15,837 nucleotides of DNA from Chitinophagaceae bacterium UBA2467 (GCA_002342205.1 DDPN01000143.1:5388-21224), one strand, 5' to 3'. Shown: positions 1 through 7,333, counted from the first letter of the stretch. Translations and numbers: made by a program. The notes: a model not told the origin generated them from the sequence alone.

Positions 1-788
1 TGTTGTAAAAGCTGACGGACTTCCTGAAGATCAAATTCATTTTCAAATTCAACGTTCACACTTTCACTATGTCCACCCATTACAGGAATACGAACAGTGG
101 TGGCGGTTACGCGTATCGAATCGTCGCGCATGATCTTACAGGTTTCTTTCACCATTTTCATTTCCTCCTTGGTATAACCATTTTCTAAAAACACATCAAT
201 CTGTGGAATGACATTGAGGTCAATCGGATATTTATAGGCCATTGGATAAGACTCACTGGAAGAAGAAACAGCTTTGTTGCGTTCTCCCATTAATTGCTCC
301 ACTGCTTTTACGCCTGTACCTGTTACACTCTGGTAAGTACTCACCACAACTCGTTTGATTTTGTAACGCTTGTGCAGGGGTTGTAAGGCAACCACCATTT
401 GTATAGTAGAGCAATTGGGATTTGCAATAATCTTATCTGTTGCTGTCAATATATCTGCATTAATCTCAGGAACCACCAATGGCTTGGAAGGGTCCATGCG
501 CCACGCTGAGGAATTATCAATAACAGTGATGCCAGCTGCTGCAAATTTTGGCGCCCACTCCAATGAGGTAGAACCCCCTGCAGAAAAAATAGCCACAGCT
601 GGTTGTAGTTGAATGGCGGTTTCCATTCCAACCACTTTATAGTTTTTTCCTTGAAATGTTATTTCTTTTCCTACTGACTTTTCAGAGGCAACAGGTATTA
701 ATGTAGTGATAGGAAACTGACGCTCCGCCAACACTTGTAACATTTTTGTTCCAACCAAACCGGTGGCTCCAACAACAGCAACTTTCAT
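1..788 (-). CDS. asd: Aspartate-semialdehyde dehydrogenase (3' end cut by window)
   Basis: Catalyses NADPH-dependent reduction of aspartyl-4-phosphate to aspartate semialdehyde, the branch-point step towards lysine/diaminopimelate, threonine and methionine; cytoplasmic. Reading the minus strand from ATG at 788 gives 262 codons before the window edge, so roughly the last fifth of a protein of about 330 residues is missing. The N-terminal Rossmann motif GATGLVG is at residues 7-13. The active-site segment NPNCSTIQ places the catalytic cysteine at residue 126, and MGGHSES near residue 238 holds the expected active-site histidine (H240). The start is fixed because the first beta strand (MKVAVVGATG) begins directly at this Met. 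The upstream gene is divergent across 115 bp. No frameshift or odd residue is visible in the part present. Identification is very secure from motifs. Confidence 0.96.
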   Translation of the reverse strand, partial: MKVAVVGATGLVGTKMLQVLAERQFPITTLIPVASEKSVGKEITFQGKNYKVVGMETAIQLQPAVAIFSAGGSTSLEWAPKFAAAGITVIDNSSAWRMDPSKPLVVPEINADILTATDKIIANPNCSTIQMVVALQPLHKRYKIKRVVVSTYQSVTGTGVKAVEQLMGERNKAVSSSSESYPMAYKYPIDLNVIPQIDVFLENGYTKEEMKMVKETCKIMRDDSIRVTATTVRIPVMGGHSESVNVEFENEFDLQEVRQLLQ

Positions 789-868
789 TTTATGTGGTAT
801 TAAAACGCGAATGTAACACGCAAGCTGATTCACACCGAGTAATTAGTGAAAAAAAACAATTCCATGAC

Positions 869-900
869 TTGCATTTTGTGTGAACACTTGTTAGTATTTG
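869..900 (+). promoter_or_regulatory. Possible Bacteroidota-type promoter for the lamin-tail gene
   Basis: A TTG at 869-871 (possible -33 element) is followed 20 bp later by TAGTATTTG at 892-900. The latter resembles the -7 box TAnnTTTG but has one extra base between TA and TTTG. The ATG lies only 3 bp downstream, so the transcript would have almost no leader. The match is imperfect. Confidence 0.3.
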
Positions 901-903
901 TAG

Positions 904-2628
904 ATGAAACCGCACCTCTATTTTTTACTGACACTCTTTTGGTTGATGGCAACCAATTGTAGTGTCGGTCAATCACATCATAGCTTAATCATTAATGAGA
1001 TTATGGCAGATCCGAGTCCAGTTGTTCAACTTCCCATATACGAATGGATAGAAATCAAGAACAACTCAAGAGAAACTATTCAGCTGTCTGGGTGGAAATT
1101 GGTAGCTGGCAACTCCGTGAGTAGCTCATTTCCTTCCTATTTATTGCCCCCGGATAGTTTACTCATCGTGTGCAACACCCCTGCAGCCCTATTATTAAAA
1201 AACTATGGGAGCGTCATTGGTCTTTCCTCATTTCCTGCACTCAATAATGAAGGAGAGACTCTTTCTTTACGAGCCCCTAATGGAAAAACGATTCATGCAG
1301 TAACCTATTCCCCAACATGGTATGGTGTTTCCTGGAAACAAGAAGGGGGCTGGTCTCTAGAATTAATAGATAACAATGCTGCATGCTGGTCAACTGATAA
1401 TTGGACCGCTAGCATTGATAGTAAAGGAGGTAGCCCCGGAAAACCAAATAGTCAGACCGGAAAAACAATACCCCGTGCAGCATTGGCACCCTTACATGCC
1501 TATGCCTTAGATGCAAAAACTATTGTTACTTCTTTTAATCGTGCTGTTGATAGCAATTCAGCTGTCAATAAAGTGGCCTACGCTTTTACCAGGGACTATG
1601 TTGCTGAGTCAATCCGCATTCTTCCACCAGCCTATGATCAGGCAATTATTACCCTCAATAAATCCTTGGAGCCTGACTCCATTTTGACAATGACACTCAC
1701 TTCAATTATGGATTGTGGATTCGGTAAAATGAGTCAACCCTTCTCCATTCAAACTGGTTTGGCCACGGCTGCGCAAAAAGGGTCATTGTTCATCAATGAG
1801 ATTTTATTTAATCCCCGCCCAAATGCATTTGATTTTGCGGAGATCGGCAATAAAAGCAAGCAACTGATTGACCTTTCTACCATTTTAATCAGCAACCGAA
1901 CAAGTGCCGGACAATTAGGAACCTCCTATAAAATTAGAGAGACTCCACTTCTACTTTTCCCTCATCAACTTCTTGCCCTCACAGAAGATACCAGTTCGCT
2001 GAAGCGAGAGTATTTGATACCCGCAATCGCACAATTATGCCAAGTAAAACAAATGCCGACAATGCCTGACGAGGAGGGCAGTTTAGTGATGCTTACAATC
2101 AACGGAGACATTATAGATGAAGTGCATTACAATGAGAGTTGGCATTTTCCACTGCTTCAAAGTAACGAGGGAGTTTCGCTGGAGCGAATCGATCGAACAG
2201 CCTCTTCTACAAACCCTTCAAATTGGCATAGCGCTGCATCAACAGAGGGATTTGCTACCCCCGGAAGAAAAAACTCACAAGAGAAACTGACAACCACTTC
2301 AACTGCCCTCTTTGAAATAATACCGGCTGCCTTTTCTCCGGACGGTGATGGGTGGCAGGATTATTGTCAATTAAGCTACACAACACGTCAAAACGGACAA
2401 ATGGCTAGCATCACTATTGTAGATGCTTCAGGTAGAATTGTCAAAAGGTTAGTGCCACAAGCGCTATTAGCAACCAATGGTTATTTTAGTTGGAACGGGA
2501 CGGATGAAAAGGGGCAACTATGTGTGCCAGGAAATTATTTATTTATTGTCGAGCTATTTGATCTGAATGGAAATAGGAGCAAAAGACGATTACCAGTTGT
2601 GGTAACCTATAGTTTTAAAAAAGTTTAA
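904..2628 (+). CDS. Exported protein with two lamin-tail domains and a FlgD-like C-terminal domain
   Basis: This 574-residue exported protein has no assignable enzymatic role. A signal peptide covers residues 1-23 or so (hydrophobic LYFLLTLFWLMA, probable cleavage near SVGQ). C19 is preceded by Asn, so a lipobox is unlikely. Residues about 25-180 form a lamin-tail (LTD) domain opening with LIINEIMADP. Residues about 195-285 look like an Ig-like (SbsA-type) linker. Residues about 293-460 form a second LTD domain opening with LFINEILFNP. Both LTD copies end alike (SPGKPNSQ and TPGRKNSQ). Residues about 475-574 form a FlgD-like Ig domain, beginning FSPDGDGWQD and containing FSWNGTDEKG and GNYLFIVELFD. 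LTD and FlgD-like modules are typical of large cell-surface proteins of Bacteroidota, often with adhesive or nuclease-associated roles. No nuclease or protease module is present here. It may be co-transcribed with the next gene 60 bp downstream. The domain calls are solid; the function is unknown. Confidence 0.88.
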   Translation: MKPHLYFLLTLFWLMATNCSVGQSHHSLIINEIMADPSPVVQLPIYEWIEIKNNSRETIQLSGWKLVAGNSVSSSFPSYLLPPDSLLIVCNTPAALLLKNYGSVIGLSSFPALNNEGETLSLRAPNGKTIHAVTYSPTWYGVSWKQEGGWSLELIDNNAACWSTDNWTASIDSKGGSPGKPNSQTGKTIPRAALAPLHAYALDAKTIVTSFNRAVDSNSAVNKVAYAFTRDYVAESIRILPPAYDQAIITLNKSLEPDSILTMTLTSIMDCGFGKMSQPFSIQTGLATAAQKGSLFINEILFNPRPNAFDFAEIGNKSKQLIDLSTILISNRTSAGQLGTSYKIRETPLLLFPHQLLALTEDTSSLKREYLIPAIAQLCQVKQMPTMPDEEGSLVMLTINGDIIDEVHYNESWHFPLLQSNEGVSLERIDRTASSTNPSNWHSAASTEGFATPGRKNSQEKLTTTSTALFEIIPAAFSPDGDGWQDYCQLSYTTRQNGQMASITIVDASGRIVKRLVPQALLATNGYFSWNGTDEKGQLCVPGNYLFIVELFDLNGNRSKRRLPVVVTYSFKKV

Positions 2629-2688
2629 CACCCTCATTTTTCAGATAATGCAGCGAATCTTAACTTGCGCAGGTCTTTAACTACTACT

Positions 2689-3264
2689 ATGAAACCAACA
2701 AAAATTATCATCGCTCTTTTTACAATCGGCTCTGCCTTATTTAGTATTCAAACGCAAGCACAGCGATTACCCAGCAAATTTCCAGAAGCGGCTCCTCGTC
2801 AAAATGTTTATGTAGAGCTAGGAGGAAATGGAATTGCGTTTAATGCGATGTATGAAAATCGTTTCCGGAAAGCCGCAGATGGTGCAGGTTTTAAAGTTGG
2901 TCTTGGAGGCTTTACGAGTAATTATGAAAAAGTTTTCACCTTACCGGTAGGCGTGAATTGGCTTTTAACTAAAGACAACAAACATTTTTTTGAAATGGGC
3001 TTTGGCGCCACATTTCTTCACTATGAAGACAAATTTGATTGGGGATGGCCCGGTGGAACCTATAATCCTTATCCTGTAGACGTAGCCGGACTTACTATTG
3101 ACGCGAAGAACTCCGTATTTGGTCATCTAACACTTGGATACCGAAGACAACCTTCAACAGGAGGTATCATGTGGGGTGTCGCAGTTACACCACAGTTTAA
3201 TCAAAATGGATTCTGGCCAGTATGGTTTGGTCTAAAATTCGGCTATTCCTTTTCCCGCAAGTAG
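2689..3264 (+). CDS. Small exported protein, probable outer-membrane beta-barrel
   Basis: This 191-residue protein has no family I can name. An N-terminal signal peptide (KPTKIIIALFTIGSALFSI) ends near QTQAQ, with probable cleavage after AQA. The mature part alternates short strands rich in Gly and aromatic residues (VYVELGGNGIAFNAMY, FGHLTLGYRR) and ends in the strand WFGLKFGYSFSRK. This is the pattern of a small outer-membrane beta-barrel of the kind common in Bacteroidota. The ATG at 2689 is preferred over an in-frame TTG at 2665, because the ATG sits directly before the signal peptide and the TTG would add a polar extension (RRSLTTT). The gene ends 1 bp before the end of the convergent kinase gene, with no terminator hairpin between them. 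The barrel assignment is inference from composition. Confidence 0.75.
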   Translation: MKPTKIIIALFTIGSALFSIQTQAQRLPSKFPEAAPRQNVYVELGGNGIAFNAMYENRFRKAADGAGFKVGLGGFTSNYEKVFTLPVGVNWLLTKDNKHFFEMGFGATFLHYEDKFDWGWPGGTYNPYPVDVAGLTIDAKNSVFGHLTLGYRRQPSTGGIMWGVAVTPQFNQNGFWPVWFGLKFGYSFSRK

Positions 3265-3265
3265 T

Positions 3266-4189
3266 CTAGGAAAGTTGAATATCAAAATTCACCAGGTCTT
3301 GGAATAAACGGATACGACCGTTAATATCATCTTGACTAACCTCTTTTAATCGAGTAGGTCCGAATTTCTCTACACAGAAGCTGGCCAATGCAGATCCTAC
3401 AATGATGCCGCGCTTCATGTTGTCAAAAGAGACATCGCCTGTTTTTGCAAGATAGCCCATGAATCCTCCAGCGAACGTGTCGCCTGCTCCTGTTGGATCA
3501 AATACATCTTCGAGCGGAAGTGCGGGAGCATAAAAGACTTGGTCACCATGGAACAACAAAGCGCCGTGTTCTCCTTTTTTAATAATCAAGAATTTGGGAC
3601 CCATGTCCATGATGGAGCGAGCTGCTTTAACTAATGAAAATTGCCCCGATAGCTGACGTGCTTCACTGTCATTGACCATTAGCATGTCTACATACTTCAA
3701 AACAACTTTCAGATCGGCCATTGCAGTTTCCATCCAAAAATTCATGGTATCCATCGCAATGAAGCGCGGACGGGTACGTAATTCCTGTATAACATTCAAC
3801 TGAAGTTTAGGAAGCAGGTTGCCCAACATCAAAAATTCAGCACCTTGGTATGATTCAGGAACTTTTGGATCAAAATCCGCCAACACATTCAAATCAGTAA
3901 CAAGTGTATCTCTACTGTTCATGTCTTCGTGATAACGGCCTTTCCAGAAAAAGGAAGGTTTATCGGGCACAATTTCAACCCCATCTAATTCAACACCACG
4001 CGCACGCAAATCATTTAACTCCTCAGCAGGAAAATCATTTCCAATGATAGAGATCTGCCGTACTGGCTTAATAAAATTACTAGCTGCATATGCAACATAA
4101 GTAGCTGACCCGCCTACGATGCGGTCAGTTTTTCCAAAGGGTGTTTCAATGGCATCAAATGCCATGGTTCCAACAGTAATTAATGACAT
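3266..4189 (-). CDS. PfkB-family carbohydrate (sugar or nucleoside) kinase
   Basis: This 307-residue ribokinase/PfkB-fold kinase transfers the ATP gamma-phosphate to a sugar or nucleoside hydroxyl; cytoplasmic. The N-terminal substrate-binding glycine motif GGSATYVAYAAS is at residues 26-37. The C-terminal PfkB signature DPTGAGDTFAGGF is at residues 231-243, with the expected catalytic base at D237 in the anion-hole loop GAGD. The substrate cannot be read from sequence: ribokinase, adenosine-kinase-like and fructokinase-like members share these motifs. The start at 4189 is required because residues 3-11 (LITVGTMAF) form the first beta strand; a later Met at residue 9 would break the fold. A strong promoter match ends only 4 bp before this ATG. 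The gene is divergent from the tetR-paa cluster and shows no obvious link to phenylacetate metabolism. Confidence 0.93.
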   Translation of the reverse strand: MSLITVGTMAFDAIETPFGKTDRIVGGSATYVAYAASNFIKPVRQISIIGNDFPAEELNDLRARGVELDGVEIVPDKPSFFWKGRYHEDMNSRDTLVTDLNVLADFDPKVPESYQGAEFLMLGNLLPKLQLNVIQELRTRPRFIAMDTMNFWMETAMADLKVVLKYVDMLMVNDSEARQLSGQFSLVKAARSIMDMGPKFLIIKKGEHGALLFHGDQVFYAPALPLEDVFDPTGAGDTFAGGFMGYLAKTGDVSFDNMKRGIIVGSALASFCVEKFGPTRLKEVSQDDINGRIRLFQDLVNFDIQLS

Positions 4190-4193
4190 GGCG

Positions 4194-4222
4194 CAAACCT
4201 ATGCTAATTTCAGCTTATCAAA
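4194..4222 (-). promoter_or_regulatory. Promoter of the PfkB-family kinase gene
   Basis: On the minus strand, TTTG (4222-4219) is followed after 17 bp by TAGGTTTG (4201-4194). This is a full match to the Bacteroidota -33/-7 pair TTTG ... TAnnTTTG. The start codon begins after only four more bases (CGCC), so the predicted transcription start falls at or next to the A of ATG. This suggests a leaderless or nearly leaderless mRNA. It rests on pattern match and spacing only. Confidence 0.5.
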
Positions 4223-4238
4223 AAAGCCATTAATTCAC

Positions 4239-4246
4239 TACCTTTC
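4239..4246 (+). promoter_or_regulatory. Weak -7-like box upstream of the tetR gene
   Basis: TACCTTTC matches seven of eight positions of TAnnTTTG (last base differs) and lies 16 bp before the tetR ATG. No TTG/TTTG is seen at the expected -33 distance. It is the best candidate for a tetR-paaE promoter in the 73-bp gap shared with the divergent kinase gene. No AACG-NN-CGTT operator is present in this gap. Confidence 0.25.
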
Positions 4247-4262
4247 CACTCATCTTTTCCCT

Positions 4263-4856
4263 ATGGCAAAAACCCCTAGAAAGAAGGCATCAAAAAAGGG
4301 ATTGATCCTGCAAAAAGCAGCAACTCTCTTTCGCCAACGTGGCTTTGCAGCCACCTCCATGCGAGACCTGGCCGAAGTGGTAGGCATTGAAGCCGCCAGT
4401 TTATACAATCATATTCGCTCCAAAAACGAAATTCTGGAAGCGATCTGTTTTGATATCGCGAATTTATTCAATGAACACCTGGACCAGGTGGAGTCCACCA
4501 AAACCAGCAGTATTGATAAAATTGAACAAGTACTACGCTTTCACATTCGTCACATGGTCGAAAATTATGAACAGGTAGTAGTGACCGATCGCGAATGGCG
4601 TCATTTAGATGAACCGTTTCTCTCTAATTTTCATACACAACGTAGAGCTTATCGCAAACGACTGGCTTCTTTTATTGAAGAAGGCATTCAAAAAAAAGAG
4701 ATTAGACCAATCGATGCACCAACGGCTGTTTTGATACTTTTGCATGCCATCAGCGGAATTGAAAGCTGGCATCGCAGTAAGAAAAAAATTTCTGCAAGAG
4801 AACTAGAAGAAAACATGCTGACGATCCTGATTGATGGACTTCGTAAAAATGACTAA
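4263..4856 (+). CDS. paaR: TetR-family regulator of the phenylacetate cluster (PaaR-like)
   Basis: This 197-residue TetR-family repressor is the likely sensor for the cluster. After a basic N-terminus, residues about 13-60 form the DNA-binding domain. The helix-turn-helix is TSMRDLAEVVGIEAASLYNH (31-50), followed by the typical IRSKNEIL. The rest is an all-helical ligand domain with a Trp/Arg/His-rich middle (VVVTDREWRHLDEP) like that of acyl-CoA-sensing TetR proteins. The ATG at 4263 fits the usual short lead before the HTH; an upstream in-frame ATG at 4119 would run through the divergent kinase gene. It ends 2 bp before paaE, so the two are probably one transcript. TetR-type PaaR proteins of Thermus and Burkholderia regulate paa genes, and the Thermus protein is released by phenylacetyl-CoA. 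Placement here and the operator at 5959 support the same role. Family assignment is certain; the symbol is inferred from context. Confidence 0.85.
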   Translation: MAKTPRKKASKKGLILQKAATLFRQRGFAATSMRDLAEVVGIEAASLYNHIRSKNEILEAICFDIANLFNEHLDQVESTKTSSIDKIEQVLRFHIRHMVENYEQVVVTDREWRHLDEPFLSNFHTQRRAYRKRLASFIEEGIQKKEIRPIDAPTAVLILLHAISGIESWHRSKKKISARELEENMLTILIDGLRKND

Positions 4857-4858
4857 GC

Positions 4859-5935
4859 ATGTCGTTGCATTTTCATCCGTTGACTGTAAAATCAATCCGT
4901 AAAGAAACTGCTGATTGCGTTTCGATCGAATTTGAAGTACCTGCTTCTTTACAGCAAACATTCGCTTACAAACAAGGTCAGAATATTGCCATAAGAACAC
5001 AAATAAACGGACAGGAAGTTCGTCGTAATTATTCCATTTGCACCTCACCACAAGAAAACAAATTACAAGTAGCTGTCAAAAAAATTGAAGGAGGTCTTTT
5101 TTCAACCTATGCAAATGATACCTTGAAAAAGGGAGAGATGTTAGAAGTATTGCCGCCCACGGGGAAATTTTATACTGAGCTACATCCGACACAACACAAA
5201 AATTATTTGGCAGTGGCGGCTGGAAGTGGAATCACTCCTGTTTTGTCATTGATCAAAACTACACTGGCTATTGAACCTACCAGTAGCTTTACACTTGTAT
5301 ATGGTAACCGGACGCGTCACTCCATTCTTTTTTTTGAAGAATTAGAAAATCTCAAAAATCAATACATGCAACGATTCAATCTGGTGCATGTATTAAGCAG
5401 AGAAAAGACAGACAGCCTCCTAAACTTTGGAAGAATTGACCAAGATAAACTGACGGCACTTTCAAAACTGATCGCTTTTTCAACAATGGATGAAGTTTTT
5501 ATTTGTGGCCCGCGCGAAATGATTGAAACAACAAAAGAGTATCTATTGTCGGCAGGGGTACAGAAAAAAAACATTCATGTTGAATTATTCAATGCGGGTA
5601 CAGCAACACAACCTTCTTCCAAAGGAGCTTCTTCGCATCAGTCCGTTGTAAAAAGCAAGATCCAGATTCAACTGGATGGACGACAAGTTGAGATTGAGAT
5701 TCCACTTCACAGTGACAAAACCATCCTGGACGCTGCTTTAGAACAAGGGGCTGACCTACCTTTTGCGTGCAAGGGCGGAATGTGCTGCACTTGCAAAGCC
5801 AAATTAGTGGAGGGCGAGGTTTCCATGGATGTTCATTGGGGGCTGGAAGAAGAGGAATTAGAACAAGGCTATATCCTGACTTGCCAAAGCCGTCCTAAAA
5901 CGGAGCGAATTGTAGTAGATTTTGACAGCAAATAA
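4859..5935 (+). CDS. paaE: Phenylacetyl-CoA epoxidase reductase subunit PaaE
   Basis: Electron-transfer subunit of the phenylacetyl-CoA 1,2-epoxidase; it passes electrons from NAD(P)H through FAD and a plant-type [2Fe-2S] cluster to the diiron site of PaaA. The 358 residues match the family length. The FAD-binding motif RRNYSICTSP is at residues 55-64. The nucleotide-binding loop AGSGITPVLS is at 121-130 and ICGPREM at 215-221. The C-terminal ferredoxin domain (about 265-358) has cluster ligands C304, C309, C312 and C342 in the spacing CxxxxCxxC...C. The gene starts 2 bp after the tetR stop and is followed by a 71-bp gap carrying the predicted operator and paaA promoter. In Escherichia coli paaE is the fifth gene after paaABCD. 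Here it precedes them and is tied to the regulator, so it may be expressed from a different promoter than its partner subunits. Confidence 0.97.
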   Translation: MSLHFHPLTVKSIRKETADCVSIEFEVPASLQQTFAYKQGQNIAIRTQINGQEVRRNYSICTSPQENKLQVAVKKIEGGLFSTYANDTLKKGEMLEVLPPTGKFYTELHPTQHKNYLAVAAGSGITPVLSLIKTTLAIEPTSSFTLVYGNRTRHSILFFEELENLKNQYMQRFNLVHVLSREKTDSLLNFGRIDQDKLTALSKLIAFSTMDEVFICGPREMIETTKEYLLSAGVQKKNIHVELFNAGTATQPSSKGASSHQSVVKSKIQIQLDGRQVEIEIPLHSDKTILDAALEQGADLPFACKGGMCCTCKAKLVEGEVSMDVHWGLEEEELEQGYILTCQSRPKTERIVVDFDSK

Positions 5936-5958
5936 GGGCGAAGCATTTCACAAGCAGC

Positions 5959-5972
5959 CTAACGCTCGTTCG
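5959..5972 (+). promoter_or_regulatory. Predicted PaaR operator upstream of paaA
   Basis: CTAACGCTCGTTCG is a pseudopalindrome (AACG and CGTT half-sites around a 2-bp centre, with outer C and G). It fits every fixed position of the operator consensus I recall for the phenylacetyl-CoA-responsive PaaR of Thermus thermophilus, CNAACGNNCGTTNG. It lies 7 bp upstream of the paaA -7 box, covering the spacer and the place where a -33 element would sit, so bound repressor would block RNA polymerase. The match is seen in sequence; binding is inferred. Confidence 0.7.
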
Positions 5973-5979
5973 TTTTCAA

Positions 5980-5987
5980 TAAATTTG
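5980..5987 (+). promoter_or_regulatory. -7 box of the paaABCDGIY promoter
   Basis: TAAATTTG is a perfect match to the Bacteroidota -7 element TAnnTTTG and sits 19 bp before the paaA ATG, giving a short leader. No TTG is visible at the -33 distance; the predicted operator occupies that region. The location in the only sizeable gap of the cluster supports a main operon promoter here. Confidence 0.5.
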
Positions 5988-6006
5988 TAGTAAATCTGAT
6001 TTTAGA

Positions 6007-6948
6007 ATGCCTACATACGATTTGGAAAAATTATTCCAGGAGCGGATCGATCAGGAAATCAAAATTGAACCCAAAGACTGGATGCCGGATGCTTATCGTA
6101 AAACTAATTTACGTCAGATCAGTCAGCATGCGCACAGTGAAATTGTAGGGATGCTTCCAGAAGGCAATTGGATTTCTCGCGCCCCCTCTTTAAAAAGAAA
6201 AGCGATCCTGCTTGCTAAAGTGCAAGATGAAGCAGGCCATGGTCTGTATTTATATTCTGCTGCTGAAACACTAGGGCAAAGCCGGGAGCAAATGATCAAT
6301 GACTTACACAGTGGCAAAGCAAAATATTCATCCATCTTCAACTACCCTACTTTAACCTGGGCAGACATTGGAGCAATTGGATGGCTTGTAGATGGTGCTG
6401 CCATTATGAATCAGGTGATGCTAACCCGCACTTCATATGGTCCTTATGCAAGAGCAATGGTTAGGATTTGCAAAGAAGAAAGTTTTCACCAGCGTCAAGG
6501 GTTTGAAACCTTATTGGTGTTATCAAAAGGCACCCCTGCACAACGGGCCATGTGTCAGGATGCAATCAATCGCTGGTGGTGGCCTGCCTTAATGATGTTT
6601 GGACCCCGTGACAGCGAAAGCTCCAATAGTGATTTGAGCATGAAATGGAAAATCAAGCGCAAATCAAATGATGAGTTACGTCAGCAATTTGTAGATATGA
6701 TTGCAGAGCAGGTCAAACTACTCGGTATGCAATTGCCTGACCCTGCGCTTAAATGGAACGCAGCGCGCAACCATTATGATTTTGGCGATATCAATTGGGA
6801 AGAATTTTGGCAAGTGGTAAAAGGAAACGGCCCCTGCAATAAAGAAAGACTCGAAGCCAGAAAAAAAGCATGGGAAGAAGGTCAGTGGGTGCGCGAAGCA
6901 GCTGCAGCGTATGCCGCAAAAAATAAAACCAGAAACAAAGCAGCCTGA
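6007..6948 (+). CDS. paaA: Phenylacetyl-CoA 1,2-epoxidase catalytic subunit PaaA
   Basis: Catalytic diiron subunit that, with PaaB, PaaC and PaaE, inserts one oxygen atom of O2 into the aromatic ring of phenylacetyl-CoA to give ring-1,2-epoxyphenylacetyl-CoA; cytoplasmic. The 313 residues are close to the roughly 309 of the E. coli protein, and the two are alike through most of their length by recall (for example DWMPDAYRKT, LAKVQDEAGHGLYLYSA, KYSSIFNYPTL, FWPALMMFGP-like). Ferritin-like iron ligands are visible: E45 (HAHSEIVG), E75 and H78 (DEAGH), and E158 and H161 (KEESFH). All are present, so the enzyme should be active. It is the first gene of the paaABCD block, 13 bp before paaB, and follows the predicted operator/promoter. 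Confidence 0.98.
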   Translation: MPTYDLEKLFQERIDQEIKIEPKDWMPDAYRKTNLRQISQHAHSEIVGMLPEGNWISRAPSLKRKAILLAKVQDEAGHGLYLYSAAETLGQSREQMINDLHSGKAKYSSIFNYPTLTWADIGAIGWLVDGAAIMNQVMLTRTSYGPYARAMVRICKEESFHQRQGFETLLVLSKGTPAQRAMCQDAINRWWWPALMMFGPRDSESSNSDLSMKWKIKRKSNDELRQQFVDMIAEQVKLLGMQLPDPALKWNAARNHYDFGDINWEEFWQVVKGNGPCNKERLEARKKAWEEGQWVREAAAAYAAKNKTRNKAA

Positions 6949-6961
6949 TTAAACTTTACAT

Positions 6962-7324
6962 ATGCAATTGATCAGAAAATTTTTTTACGGAGATATCCCC
7001 GATGGAGCAAGCGGAGCGGAGCAACAAACATCGGTAACAAAAAAAACAGATTGGCCTCTCTGGGAAGTTTTTATACGTAGTAAACAAGGATTAGATCACA
7101 AGCACGTAGGTAGTTTACATGCAGCGGATGCGCAAATGGCAATAGAAAATGCACGCGATGTTTATACCCGTAGAATGGAAGGAGTAAGTATTTGGGTTGT
7201 TGAGAGTAGTCAAATCGTTGCATCAAATCCACAGGAAGCAGGAGAATTATATGAACCTGCTACTGATAAGGTGTATCGTCATCCCACTTTTTATGATTTG
7301 CCTGATGAAGTAAAACACATGTAA
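6962..7324 (+). CDS. paaB: Phenylacetyl-CoA epoxidase subunit PaaB
   Basis: Small structural subunit of the epoxidase that bridges PaaAC heterodimers; it has no catalytic residues of its own. The core matches the family closely: WPLWEVFIRSKQGLDHKHVG, SLHAADAQMAIENARD, YTRRMEGVSIWVVES and the C-terminal VYRHPTFYDLPDEVKHM. At 120 residues it is longer than the E. coli protein (about 95), because about 30 residues (QLIRKFFYGDIPDGASGAEQ and on) precede the conserved WPL segment. No other ATG lies in frame within that extension, so it appears to be translated. The gene lies 13 bp after paaA and 9 bp before paaC. Confidence 0.96.
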   Translation: MQLIRKFFYGDIPDGASGAEQQTSVTKKTDWPLWEVFIRSKQGLDHKHVGSLHAADAQMAIENARDVYTRRMEGVSIWVVESSQIVASNPQEAGELYEPATDKVYRHPTFYDLPDEVKHM

Positions 7325-7333
7325 AAAAACTTC

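Noticed and set aside
446..631. Open frames of 61-80 codons within asd
   Set aside because: The asd frame through this region carries the catalytic Cys motif without interruption; the other frames are by-products.
2665..2688. TTG start at 2665 for the small exported protein
   Set aside because: It would put a polar stretch before the signal peptide; ATG 2689 is directly followed by a normal signal peptide.
3255..3275. Shared terminator between convergent genes (also checked at 10425-10440)
   Set aside because: The gaps are 1 and 2 bp and no GC-rich hairpin with a T-tract is visible at either place.
4119..4262. Longer TetR reading frame starting at 4119
   Set aside because: It would overlap the divergent kinase gene by about 70 bp and add 48 residues unlike any TetR leader. 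The ATG at 4263 gives the normal N-terminus.
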